Shown here in pieces: positions 11,102 through 22,936 of a stretch of DNA of 64,000 nucleotides (position 1 is its first letter; each line of letters opens with the position of its first letter). The DNA comes from Myxocyprinus asiaticus (lineage: Eukaryota; Chordata; Actinopteri; Cypriniformes; Catostomidae): contig NC_059373.1 of assembly GCF_019703515.2 (NCBI RefSeq), positions 11,381,281 to 11,445,280 on the forward strand, given 5' to 3'. The notes beneath the pieces are model-generated. The model saw nothing but the letters and a program-made list of their open reading frames with translations. It was not told the origin of the DNA and ran no database searches. The position numbers and the translations under genes are program-made.

Positions 11102-11995
11102 CTACCCTTGCACAGGGTCTGTGCAAGTAGGCTCACTGGGGCATATTTGCGAAGTCCAGGGGGCCAGCTGTGTGCCAGCGCATCTATACCGAGAGGTGCC
11201 TCGGTCAGGGCGTACCAGAGCGGGCAGTGGGAGGATTCTGTGCCTGTCCTGTGCCTGTCCGAATCGACTCCAGATCAGCTGGACCACCTGAGGGTGGAGT
11301 CTCCACTCTCCCCTGAGGGTAACCTGCCGTGACAGCGCGTCCGCTGCAGTGTTGAGGTCGGCTGGGATGTGAGTGGCTCGCAGCGACTTGAGGTGCTGCT
11401 GACTCCAGAGGAGAAGACTGCGGACGAGTTGTGACATACAATGGGAGCGCAGACCGCCTTGACGGTTGTCATATGCTACCATTGCCATGTTGTCTGTCCA
11501 AACTAACACGTGCTTGCCCTGGATCAATGGCCGGAACCTCCGCAGGGCGAGCAGAATTGCCAGCAACTCGAGGCAGTTGCCATGCCAATGCAGCTGCGGG
11601 CCCGTCCATAAGCCGGTGGCTGCGTGCCCATTTCAAACAGCGCCCCAGCCTGTTTTGGAGGCGTCTGTCATAACCACGAGTCTGGAGACCTGCTCTAGGG
11701 GATCGCCTGCCCGTAGAAACGTGAGGTCAGTCAAAGGGCTGAAGAGGTGGTGACAGATCGGCATGATAGCCACGCGATGTGTCCCGTGGTGCCATGCCCA
11801 TCTCGGGACTCGAGTCTGAAGCCAGTGCTGAAGCGGTCTCATATGCATCAACCTGAGCGGAGTGGCCACTGCTGAGGATGCCATATGCCCCAGGAGCCTC
11901 TGAAAGAGTTTCAGTGGAACTGCTGTTTTCTGTTTGAACGCCTTCAAACAGGTCAGCACTGACTGTGCGTGCTCATTCATGAGGCGTGCCATCAA
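11102..11995 (-). pseudogene. DIRS RNase H domain (two frames)
   Basis: From 11995 downward the minus strand reads a connection region and then MTDASKTGWGAV, which holds the first catalytic Asp of RNase H. It then continues in another frame (11566 downward) with LAILLALRRFRPLIQG, the WTDNMAMVAY acidic motif, and AADALSRQ near the C-terminal side. This domain removes RNA from the RNA:DNA hybrid during reverse transcription. The frame break lies between about 11566 and 11633. The domain is recognised by motif order and by family knowledge of fish DIRS polyproteins. Confidence 0.75.
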
Positions 11996-13134
11996 CGAGA
12001 CTTAGTCCAACTCCAAACCGAGAAAAGAGATGCTCTGAACCGGGAGGAGCTTGCTCTTTTCCCAGTTGACCTGAAGCCCTAGTCGGCTGAGGTGCGAGAG
12101 CACCAGGTCCCTGTGTGCACATAACATATCCCGAGAGTGAGCTAGTTGAGAATGCGAATGCCCACTTCCCTTAACGGGGCAAGAGCTGCAACTGCGACCT
12201 TCGTGAGGACACGAGGGGACAAGGACAGACCGAAAGGGAGGACCTTGTACTGATACGCCCGACCCTCGAATGCAAACTGCAGGCAGGGTCAGTGTCGAGG
12301 TAGAATCGAGATGTGGAAGTACGCGTCCTTCGGGTCTACCACCAATCTTGATGCCGGACGCTCACTAGAATGCGTCTTTGCATCAGCATCTTGAACGAGA
12401 GTCTGTGTAAAGCCCGGTTCAGTACTCGCAGGTCCAAGATTGGCCGCAACCCACCGCCTGTCCTCATGACCTGTGGAGACTGTCACATCGGGGGCGGATT
12501 TGTGCCACAGCTGGGCACTCAGGGGTGGGGAGACCGCCGCTGCAGCGCCAAACCTGCCCAAAAATGGAGTGGTGGACGGTGGTCGTGATGACAGCCATGC
12601 ACACCAAGTATGTGACCCAGGGAACAAGGAAACCGCTCTTGCTGAACTCTTGGGTACCACAGCCACTTGGGCATGTGGCACAATTAAATACAAAGGTAAC
12701 AAAAGATTCTCCTCCTGGCCCTCCACCGGGGGATGGAGTGGTCTGCTTACCAGCTCTAAAGCAGGGGGTATCGTCATCCCTGGGTTGCCAGTCTCAGGGG
12801 CGCTTCGAAGCCTTTCACGGGTTCTTGGCGGCCGTGAGAGGGGTGGTGTCTGCTTCCTGCAGTGGGCTCCACGCCGGGGCCGGGCTGAAGGGTCGGGCTG
12901 CGGCGGAGCCGGTGCAGTCACCGCAGGGAGACGCCGTTGGCGACGAGCAGACGGGGTGCGGGATCTTGAGCCGCACCGGGGCAGGATGTGCCAGATAACC
13001 TCCGTCTGCTGCTTTACCACTGAGAACTGCTGGGCAAAGTTCTCGACGGTGTCGCCATACTGGCCAACCAGAGAAATGGGGCAGCAAGGAAGCGTGCCTT
13101 GTCGGCCTCTCCCATCTCGACCAGATTGAGCCAA
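11996..13134 (-). pseudogene. DIRS gag C-terminus and reverse transcriptase, catalytic box deleted
   Basis: On the minus strand the frame passes from a basic/proline-rich linker into DPKDAYFHISILPRH (RT motif A; the family usually has DLKDAYFH). It continues as YKVLPFGLSLSPRV (motif B). The stretch then reads ...REVGIRILN followed directly by a stop and the downstream CTCACTCTCGGGA (about 12130-12150). The YLDD motif (motif C) that should sit there is missing, apparently through a short deletion. A further in-frame stop follows VELD near 12003. Reverse transcriptase activity is therefore impossible from this copy. Confidence 0.72.
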
Positions 13135-14065
13135 AGGTGGTGCTCCTGGACTACCAAGGTGGACATCGCCCGCCCGAGAGACCGTGCCGTGACCTTCATC
13201 ACCCGGAGAGTGAGGTCGGTCGCCGAGCGCAGCTCCTGCATCAATCCCGGGGCAGAACTACCCTCGTGCAGTTCTTTTAGCGCCTTGGCTTGGTGGACTT
13301 GCAGGAGAGCCATGGCGTGCAGGGTGGAGGTGGCTTGTCCAGCAGCACCGCAGGCTTTGGCCGTCAGGGACGACATAAACATACAGGCCTTGGACGGGAT
13401 CTTTGGGTGCCCCTGCCAGGTGGTAGTGCTCTGCCGGCATAGGTGCACCGCGAGCACCTTATCCACCGGGGGCATTGCCGAATAGCCCTTGGCTGCCCCA
13501 CCATCGAGGGTAGTGAGGGCAGGGGAGCTGAAAGATCGGGACCGGGCAGTAAAAGGTGCCTCCCACGACCTTGTCAGCTCCTCATGCACTTCAAGAAAGG
13601 AACGGGGGCAGGGCGTGGCTGTAAGCGGCGCTGCGAGCCCAGGAACCAATCATTGAGCCGTGAGGGTTCAGAGGAGAGTGGAGGGTTCCACTCTAGCCTG
13701 ATGCTCGTGGCTGCCCAGGAAAGCATGTCCGTCATCTCCGCGTCAGCCTGTGACTGTCCGTCCGCACCCGAAGGGAGGAGCCCAGCTGAGGCTTCCGTGT
13801 TCGACTGGATGAGCCCGCTGTCTGATGCTGCGCTCGAGAGCTCATCACCTTCATGGGCTCCGGATAAGAGGTCAAACTCACCGTGAGATAAGCCGGCGGA
13901 CTCATCCAGAAGCCCGATCGGGGCATACGAGCGTGCTGGGGAATGGGAGGTCCGTGGGGGGATACCCGGCGGAGGTGGTCCCATTGGGGACCTCAAATCC
14001 TGAAATGCGCCGTCAGATCTAGCAGAGGTGAATGAACAGTCGTGGCAATTCAGTTCAGTGAGCAT
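13014..14065 (-). pseudogene. DIRS gag-like frame, two frameshifts
   Basis: The 5' frame starts MLTELNCHDCSF (14065) and is proline/serine-rich with an acidic middle. It shifts frame near 13595 into an alanine-rich helical segment (…ELHEGSSAPGLMQELRSA…). It shifts again near 13078 into the RT-containing frame. Composition and position match the capsid-like ORF of fish DIRS elements. No zinc knuckle is seen. Confidence 0.6.
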
Positions 14066-14241
14066 GACCTTTCGGCTCCGAAGAGAAAATCTGAATGAGT
14101 GGCTGCATACCAGCTCCTTTTATACCCGTATGTCCAATTTTCATTAGCCTTTTATCAAAGACCAGAGGTGTCTCGGGCTCCCAAGAGTGACCCCTAGTGT
14201 CACTACATCGACACAACATTGAGTGAGTGACAGATATGGAA

Positions 14242-14530
14242 CAGAAATATAGGCAATTTCCATATTTGGTGGTAAAATGTGAAATGTCTCAACAATTCTA
14301 CCCACACAAACACATACATATAATTACAATAGAGTAGGATCGAAGGTTTTTTTTTTTTTATTTTTTTTTACAAAAACAATTAGTGGTAAACTTGAAAAAT
14401 GACAACCTTATGTACTCTATATTGCCTAATGGCATTATATTTCTGTATGTAGCAATATTTGTTGTTTGGAGTGATGAGGCGTACTCAGAAAAGTTGCAGT
14501 TTGAAATACACTAAGAAGTGGTCCAGCACC
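14242..14530. other. Intronic AT-rich DNA, no gene
   Basis: Contains a poly-T run (14348-14370) and no recognisable frame. Confidence 0.4.
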
Positions 14531-14650
14531 TACGACCATTGTGCCCTTGCTGTGAACAAAGCATCTGACCTCAGGTTGCTCCATGAGGACTGTCCCTGTA
14601 GTGGGTGCAATGTCAAGCAATTTGGATATAAGCATCGGCTGAATGACAAC
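14531..14650 (+). repeat. Decayed SINE fragment
   Basis: GACCATTGTGCCCTTGCTGT, CAGGTTGCTCCATGAGGACT and TTTGGATATAAGCATCGGCT align in order with the body of the SINE at 40136-40324. The copy is diverged and lacks the tRNA-like head. Confidence 0.6.
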
Positions 14651-14700
14651 TTTCTATACTTACAAATTAAACATAAACGTGAGCTTGGTATTTACCATAT

Positions 14701-16319
<1,619 letters not shown>

Positions 16320-16320
<1 letters not shown>

Positions 16321-16529
16321 ACACCGATCAGCCGCAACATTAAAACCACCTGCCCTAATATTGTGTAGGTCCCCCTTGTGCTGCCAAAACAACGGCAACC
16401 CGCATCTCAAAATAGCATTCTGAGATGATATTCTTCTCACCACAATTGTACAGAGCGCTGTTTTGGCGGCACGACGGGGACCTACACAATATTAGGCAGG
16501 TGGTTTTAATGTTGTGGCTGATCAGTGTA
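16320..16529. mobile_element. Palindromic MITE with TA borders
   Basis: About 210 bp whose left arm (CACCGATCAGCCGCAACATT, then AAAACCACCTGCCC) is the reverse complement of the right arm (GGCAGGTGGTTTTAATGTTG, then TGGCTGATCAGTG). TA lies at both borders. It is non-coding and was probably mobilised by a Tc1/mariner transposase. Confidence 0.82.
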
Positions 16530-16924
16530 TTTAATTACATAACAAATGGAAACCAAAAACAATCAATGTATTGCAAATTAAAACCAGTGTAAATGCATTG
16601 ATACCCATAGGAAACACATATGGGTTAAATAGGACCCACATATGCATTCTTGGGGTAGTGATGCAACTCCTCTTATAATAAAAACAATATTCAGCTACAT
16701 GTTAAAAAAAGTATTTTTACATGATAGAAGACACCTTAATTGAGAAATTCAAAAAAACACTTCATTTAAAAATGATGTCCTAAAAACTAGATGCAAGGTC
16801 ATTTTTGACCCACAAATACATTCTAGGGTTAACATGGAAGAGATTCATTACTTGCTGTTAAATATAGTGTTAATTTTTATTGCTTTTAAACAAAGATATT
16901 TAATTGGTTGCTGGCATGTCCCAG
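16530..16924. other. End of pseudo-eif3e intron 5
   Basis: AT-rich, with GGGTTAAATAGGACCC and TTTTTGACCCACAAAT motifs of the repeat also seen near 10030. The polypyrimidine and acceptor of exon 6 end at 16924. Confidence 0.4.
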
Positions 16925-17050
16925 GTTCCCTCCATGGACAGGAACGCTCTGAGCTCTCTCTGGGGGAAACTGGCGTCCGAGATCCTCATGCAGAACTGGG
17001 AAGTGGCCATGGAAGACCTGACCCGCTTACGAGAGACCATCGATAACAAC
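16925..17050 (+). pseudogene. eif3e: Pseudo-eif3e exon 6, donor destroyed
   Basis: The acceptor is CCAG. There are 42 open codons starting [19 protein letters not shown] and ending RETIDNN, the expected exon length. The next bases are ATAAGT (17051-17056) where GTAAGT is expected, so a single G to A change has removed the splice donor. Confidence 0.93.
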
Positions 17051-17422
17051 ATAAGTCTGTCAAGCATTCTTTAAGCCTCCGTCTCCCCTGTATAACAGAG
17101 TCTTTGTGGCTATATTTCATCATCTAGAGAAATCCAATATCCTGCACACTGGGAATTTGCTTTATTACCCATATTCCTTGGAGCTCAGACAAGTAACTTT
17201 AGGCATTAGATCACCTATACACATAAAATGACCAGGATGACATTTACATTGCATCAGCTTTGAGAAGTAGACACTTCGCATTTTTATTTGCTGTGTGGCT
17301 GAAGATGGATGCACTTCGATAATATAAATGTCAACAGTGTCACATAAGTGAAACTGAAGAAGCATCAAGCAATGTTGACATTTTTTAATTAAACTATGTT
17401 TTTCTTTCCCCTCACTGTTCAG

Positions 17423-17548
17423 TCGGTGAGTTCCCCTCTTCAGTCTCTTCAGCAGAGGACGTGGCTCATTCACTGGTCTCTGTTTGTCTTCTTCAACCAC
17501 CCTAAAGGCAGAGACAACATCATCGAGCTGTTCCTCTATCAACCGCAG
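17423..17548 (+). pseudogene. eif3e: Pseudo-eif3e exon 7, donor damaged
   Basis: Acceptor GTTCAG. There are 42 open codons, [18 protein letters not shown]... to ELFLYQPQ. The exon is followed by TGAGTA rather than GTGAGT, so one G at the boundary has been lost. Either the donor is dead, or its use one base earlier shifts the frame. Confidence 0.9.
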
Positions 17549-17579
17549 TGAGTACCACAACAGATATAGGCATGCTCCA

Positions 17580-18335
17580 CTCTCAGCTAAGCCTGTCACT
17601 TTTTTTTACATAATCACCTGATTGCGATAACCACAATTTTTATGCACTTTAAATTCTAATCACATTTGCCATTAAAATTAAGGGAATTTTAAGCTAAATT
17701 AATTTTTGTCTCTTTTCACAGTACTACACAGCCCTACTCGTGTTCGTGTCACTTAGAGTACAAACACCTTATAAAGTCATTAATATTTGCATTTACATTC
17801 ATAAAATCATAATAATCATACAAAAAATGAATATGATAAATGAACGCTTGTGGGTTTAATCAGACAGAATAAATATGGGAAAATGAAGAATTCAGGGCAG
17901 AAATGTATTACTATTGCATAATAATATTTGAATATTCAATATATTTTTTATTAATAATAATAATAAAAATAATAAATATTGTTTTACTATAATAATATTC
18001 AGGTTGGCTGGGTTCCAAGAAACAACAATGTGAATTTAAAGTGTACCAAGACTAAAGTTGAGCAAAAATGTAAATTTTAAATATGTAATATGGCTTAATT
18101 TATTACATTAAAGAAAATGTATGGCCTATTTTATAATTTGGTTTTATTATAAGATTATTTTGATTTAAAATCTGAATTAATGATTTGTTTGTGTATAGTG
18201 TAAGGTGTCTGGGTATTAAGCTTACACTGTTTGTTAGTGACATGAACATAACAAACTATTAAATAGTTAATTGCAATTATGTGTGTAACAGTTAATCATC
18301 AACCACAATTTCTTAATCATGACAGCCCTGCACTT
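17580..18335. repeat. AT-rich interspersed repeat in intron 7
   Basis: Starts near GATTGCGATAACCACAATTT and ends AACCACAATTTCTTAATCATG followed by ACAGCCCTGC. This is a pattern of old fish DNA repeats with imperfect inverted ends. No coding capacity. Confidence 0.35.
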
Positions 18336-19088
18336 AGCTATAATAAGCTTGCTCAAATTGCTTATTAAAAAGTAGAGGTGATGCAAACTACATTTGCATT
18401 ACATTTTTGTTCTGCTGCTTTCTCACTTGGCAAAAGTACCTTGCAAGGAAATGCATGTTGTGTTTGTGATGATTACTTCAGTGGGTTGCTAAGGAACACT
18501 CAGCATTAACAAGGGTTTTACTGCTGAAAGCGTCAATTTTTTTAGGGGCAACAGTGCATGTTTGCGTGACCATATAACAAGTTACTCAAAGATGACACAC
18601 TTGTGTTGAGGGTTTGAAAGATCATTATAATGTAATATTTAAACAGGACCAATAAAAGCAGACTTGTGCATTAAATGTTACTAACAAGTCATCAATTTGA
18701 ATCAGTCTGGAATTGTTCGTTCAATTCGTCAAAGCAGTAACGACAAGTCATTAAAACAAGAACCGTTTTGTGTACTTGGGTTCATGAAACTTGAAATTAG
18801 TATCGTACTATCATCACTGGCTGGTTGTTCATATGACAAAGTTAAAAATACACATTCACTGCAAAAGAGTTTTTTTCTTTTGTAATAATTTGTATTTTAA
18901 TTTAATAAAACAAACTATAATGTAGAACACAGCAATATGTTACCAAAATAGTGTTTTTAATGTTTTTTAAATATCTTTTTTAAATGAGGACAGTGTGCAT
19001 CCTGCTGCTAAAACAGAATTCTTCAAGAAACATTGGAATAGCTGTATTATGTAACTGATGTTGTTTTTTTTGTTTTGTTTTGTTTTGA
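18336..19088. other. Rest of pseudo-eif3e intron 7, no gene
   Basis: AT-rich. A (TTTTG)n run lies at 19060-19087, in the place of the polypyrimidine tract of exon 8. Confidence 0.45.
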
Positions 19089-19214
19089 TACCTGAACTCA
19101 GTTCAGACCATGTGTCCCCACATTCTTCGCTACCTAACTACGGCGGTTATCACCAACAAGGACGTGAGAAAATGATGGCAAGTCCTCAAAGACCTGGTCA
19201 AGGTCATCCAACAG
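19089..19214 (+). pseudogene. eif3e: Pseudo-eif3e exon 8, stop codon and lost acceptor
   Basis: There are 42 codons YLNSVQTMCPHILRYLTTAV... with donor GTACTT. The bases before TAC are TTTTGA, so the AG acceptor is gone. Codon 29 is TGA (19173-19175) and codon 30 is TGG, where the family has two arginines (RR). Both fit C to T decay of CpG (CGA to TGA, CGG to TGG). The remainder reads WQVLKDLVKVIQQ. Confidence 0.93.
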
Positions 19215-19329
19215 GTACTTGATAGCACGGCAAAGGTCACGTTAGGGATGTGCGAAACATTTTCAAAATTGACCAGACAGTGTGTTGTCTGAACAACTGT
19301 TTGGCATTAAGGAAGTCTTGTATCAGACT

Positions 19330-19505
19330 CTTAATAGTTTTTTACCAATATAAGGACACCTGTCAGATGTGTATTTTAATCATATATGGACATCAGTTGC
19401 ACATTTTTACCCATATATGAATACCAATCAGATGGTTTTCGTATCCATACACGGACACCGATCAAAAGTTTTTACCCATGTATGGACACCAATCTGACAC
19501 ATTTT
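19330..19505. repeat. Minisatellite of about 42-bp period
   Basis: About four diverged units of TTTTTACCCATATATGGACA followed by CCAATCAGAT, in intron 8. One isolated unit lies at 20035-20075. No coding potential. Confidence 0.6.
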
Positions 19506-19734
19506 TTTTTTCACAGTTTTCGACTCGCCACTCTTCCATGTGTAATGTATTCACTATTTAGAAAAAATATATAAAAGACGAGTTCTAATACATTAAGCCA
19601 ATGAGGACTTGCTCCAAGTTTGTGAGACAGACTGTGATTGTCCAATCAGGATTCAGCTCGGTAGAGGTGGGCTGAGCACTAAAAAAAACTGGGAGGAGAA
19701 AAAAGAGCATGGTGCTATGACATTTTCGCATGCG
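19506..19734. other. Intronic DNA, no gene
   Basis: Mixed AT-rich sequence with one CCAATCAGG phrase near 19640 that recurs in fish repeats. Confidence 0.3.
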
Positions 19735-20030
19735 GAGACGAATGATATATGAAAAAAGACATTTATTTGTTCATTTTTAAAAAGCCAAAATGTGACCAAA
19801 ATGATGAAAAACTAATAAAATATAATTAGTAAAATTAATATTTTCCTAATAAACCTTGTTATAAGGTCCCCTGTATAATTAACAGCATTAGCTGGGAGAT
19901 AATTTATTTTATATGTAAGCAAAAGGGACATTATAACTTAAATAAATCCATATTGGAATCGAATCGAGAGCTTGTGAATCGGAATCGAATTGAATTGGAA
20001 AATCTGTATCAATACCCAGCCCTACAAACG
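19735..20030. repeat. Diverged DNA repeat family B, copy 2
   Basis: Shares AAAATGTGACCAAAATGATG, GCATTAGCTGGGAGATAATT and TTTATATGTAAGCAAAAG with 9440-9720 and ends near AATACCCAGCCCTAC. No coding frame. Confidence 0.55.
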
Positions 20031-20430
20031 TTTTTTTTTTTTTTACCAATATATGGAAGCCAATCAGATTTTTTGGTTTTTGGCTGTTTGATGACTAGTT
20101 GACCATCCTGGCCCACCCCTAGATCACGCAAGCTAGCATGCACAGAACAGCAACATGTTTTAATAAGTTTCCAAAGGAATGAGTTTTGCAAATTCCCCTT
20201 CAAGGTTTCTAGCTTGATAGGCTGCGTTTCATTCCATTGCTTTCATACTTGTTAAATGCTCTTCCTTTTTAAGTATTGATTCCGGGCTTGTGAATTAGCA
20301 GCACTTTTAAATGCAGTCTAAAGGGGAGTGCTGCTTGGGGCGACGCCAAGTTTTATACCCACGAAATTGGCACTGGCTGTCAAATTAGTGTGAGATTAAT
20401 GCTCCGCTCTGCTTTTTGCTCTCTCAACAG

Positions 20431-20517
20431 GAGTCGTACACATACAAGGATCTCATCACAGAGTTCGTGGAGTACCTGTATGTTAACTTTGATTTTGACA
20501 GCACACAGAAAAAGTTG
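20431..20517 (+). pseudogene. eif3e: Pseudo-eif3e exon 9, five codons short
   Basis: Acceptor CAACAG, donor GTAAGG. There are 29 open codons [20 protein letters not shown]... to TQKKL. The family continues five more residues (RECES) before the Val opening exon 10. These are absent, and none was found at the exon 10 border, so 15 nt were probably deleted. Leu replaces the usual Pro in KDPI and Tyr replaces Cys. Confidence 0.88.
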
Positions 20518-20589
20518 GTAAGGTTCACCACCCACTGTGCATGTACGTGTGTGTTCGCGCATATAATACAACCACTAGAGCTTTCATCC

Positions 20590-22650
20590 CTGTAATTTCC
20601 ACAATAATGATTGAGCGCTTGAGGCAGCATGGGACTTCACACTGCTCCAGTGATCTGTTGAAGATCTGTGTGAAGATGGGGGCCAGCTAGTTAGCACAGG
20701 ATCGAAGACACGCTGGGGAGACGCCATCTGGGACTGAAGCTTTCCTTGTCTTTTGTTTCCGAAAGACATGGCTCACATCATCTTCACAGATCTTAAGTGC
20801 AGGTTGAGTAGCAGGAGGGGGGAGGAGGGGGGTTGCAGGAGGTCTTGGTGTTTGTGTGAAGTGAAGGTCAGAGTGGGTGTAAGGTGTGAGATTGGGCCTT
20901 TTAAATCTGCAGTAGAACACATTCAGGTCGTCAGCCAGTTGTTGGTCCACCACAGGGTTGGGGGTAGGAGTCCTGTAATTTGTGAGTTGTTTCATGCCAC
21001 TCCACACTGATGCAGGGTCGTTAGCTGAAAACTTGTTTTCAGCTTCTCAGAGTATCTTCTTTTAGCCACTCTGATTTCCTTGTTCAGTGTGTTCCTGGAC
21101 AGATTGTACAAGACTTTATCCCCACCCCTGTAAGCATCCTCTTTGGCCTGACGAAGCTGCCTGTGCTCTGCTGTAAACCACAGTTTGTCATTGTTAAATG
21201 TTAAATAAGTCCTAGTAGGAATGCACATATCCTCACAGAAACTGATATATGATGTAACAGTATCTGTGAGCTCGTCCAGGTCTGTGGCTGCAGCCTCAAA
21301 AACACTCCAATCCGTGCAATTGAAGCAGGCTTGTAGTTCCTGCTCTGCTCCATCTCTTTACAGTCCTTACTACTGGCTTTGTTGATTTTAATTTCTGCCT
21401 GTAGGTTGGAAGAAAATGAACCAGACAGTGATCAGAGAGTCCCAAAGCTGCTCTAGGGACAGAGCGATATGCATCCTTTATTGTTGTGTAGCAATGATCC
21501 AGTATGTTCCTGTCTCTGGTGGGGTATGTAATGTGCTGTTTGTATTTGGGCAGTTCACGTGTGAGATTTGCTTTGTTAAAATCCCCAAGAATAATAATAA
21601 CTGAGTCTGGGTATTGTTGTTCTGTTTCTGTGATTTGATCAGCCAGCTGTTGCAGCACCGCATTCAAACATGCGTTTGGCGCGATATACACACTCACCAG
21701 AATAAACCAGGAAAACTCGGTGAGTAGAAAGGCTTACAGTTAATGAAGAGCACTTCCAAATTAGGGCAGCACATCCTCTTTAACGTTGTTACATCTGTAC
21801 ACCAACTTTCATTGATGTAAAAGCATGTTCCACCGCCTCTCGTTTTCCCTGTTAACTCCGCGATTCGATCCGCTCTGAACAGCTGGAAGCCTGGCAGATG
21901 GCTTCACTCAGCCCATGCTGCCTCAAGCGCTCAATCATTATTCCTGTCCCAAAGAAACCAAAAATCACAGGACTGAATGACTACAGACCTGTCGCCCTGA
22001 CGTCTGTGGTCCGGAATGACTTCACTCAGCCAGGTTTCTGTGAAGCACAAGGCAGCAGAGGTTGAAATGTCCTTGTTTGTGCGGGTGAGATGTTGTACGT
22101 CCGTTTGGTTAGGAAGAGAGCGGAGATTCGCAAGATGAACGCTCAGCAGCGTTGTTCGAAAGCCCCGCCGACGGAGTTTGACCAGCGCACCGGCTCGTCT
22201 TCCTCGCTTGCGTCTCCTGAACAACAAAGCCGCGCCATCATGATGTATATGTTTGTAACAGCATCTAAAACCGCGGCCCAATAGTCAAAGACGTCCATCT
22301 TGCACATGTTTGCAATGAAAGTCAATTGCAAAACAGCGTGGATAGTCACAAAAACCTGTTTGGTTTGAACAGCCCATTTGGTGGAGGTATTTGGCCATTG
22401 TGTCTTGCTCACTTATCACCATCTAGCAGTATAAGCAATGCATTTTAAAACGCTGTTCCAAGTTAAAAAAGGTTCAGATTGGAAAAGTGTATCTCTGGCG
22501 TCCTGTTTGAACAGCTTCACTGGGCTCAGACTCATGCTGATACCGCTATGAGGTAGAGTCTGATCCGTAAATGCAGCTACTATTTGGAGATATTACTACC
22601 GTACAGACAGCTTAAGTCCAGGATGGCACAGGTATACCGTGCAACACTAA
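20590..22650 (-). mobile_element. CR1/L2-like LINE, truncated and internally rearranged
   Basis: A minus-strand LINE in pseudo-eif3e intron 9. From the 5' side it has an untranslated leader (22650-22310). The N-terminal frame follows (MDVFDYWAAVLDA, 22300). Next are endonuclease pieces ([37 protein letters not shown]) and the linker and start of RT (ADDLNVFYCRF, KASVPDGVSPA). It breaks off at 20590, before the RT catalytic core. Several frames are used, so it is inactive. A block of about 110 bp (21911-22020) is inverted relative to the rest. Confidence 0.8.
21911..22020 (+). repeat. Inverted RT-derived segment inside the LINE
   Basis: On the + strand this reads an RT fragment ([20 protein letters not shown]), opposite to the surrounding minus-strand LINE. 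Its first 28 bases (ATGCTGCCTCAAGCGCTCAA...) are also the truncated end of the LINE at 20600-20630 in reverse orientation. CTTCACTCAGCC occurs at both borders (about 21902 and 22020). Confidence 0.75.
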
Positions 22651-22826
22651 TTAGAAGATAGAACTTTCAGAAGATAGAACACTATAGAACTGTCTAATGA
22701 AGCATTTCTTTTCTCGATTTTCTTTTTACTTTAGACTTGAGAATCCGATGTGTCTAAGTCATATGAATCTTTTAAATCTGTTTTCATTATTTGAATGGGA
22801 AATTAAATGTTTTGTTTGTTTTCAAG

Positions 22827-22936
22827 GTGCTGGTGAATGACTTGTTCCTGGTGGCATGCCTGGAGGATTTCATCGAAAATGCACTGCTGTTCATCTTCGA
22901 GACATTCTGTCGGATCCATCAGTGCATCAGCATCAG
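22827..22936 (+). pseudogene. eif3e: Pseudo-eif3e exon 10
   Basis: Acceptor TTCAAG, donor GTAGCC. It is open: [18 protein letters not shown]... to RIHQCISI plus two bases (phase 2), agreeing with the C that starts exon 11. It has Leu for the usual Arg (ENALLF). Confidence 0.9.

Larger units (their letters stand above)
10211..14241 (-). mobile_element. DIRS-type retroelement, internally deleted, minus strand
   Basis: The coding order on the minus strand is a gag-like frame, reverse transcriptase, then RNase H, matching fish DIRS elements. These transpose through tyrosine recombination and have inverted rather than direct terminal repeats. The terminal motif TGTCGATGTAGTGACACTAG occurs near 10268-10287 and, reverse-complemented, near 14192-14212. 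A second inverted pair of about 42 bp (10211-10252 and 10502-10543, core AACCTCCGTTCCCTGATGG) gives the left end a foldback structure. After RNase H there is only non-coding leader-like sequence. The expected tyrosine recombinase and methyltransferase-like region is missing. Frameshifts break every frame, so the copy is dead. Confidence 0.82.

Noticed and set aside
10706..11332. 208-codon + strand frame
   Set aside because: It is an antisense shadow in the DIRS element, opposite RNase H and non-coding leader. It has proline/arginine-rich content and no family resemblance.
12473..13129. 218-codon + strand frame
   Set aside because: Opposite strand of the DIRS gag/RT region, which carries the recognisable RT motif on the minus strand.
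17051..17056. ATAAGT after eif3e exon 6 as a possible AT-AC (minor spliceosome) donor
   Set aside because: Minor-class AT-AC donors read ATATCC. This is the ordinary GTAAGT with one G to A change, and the acceptor side is a normal AG.
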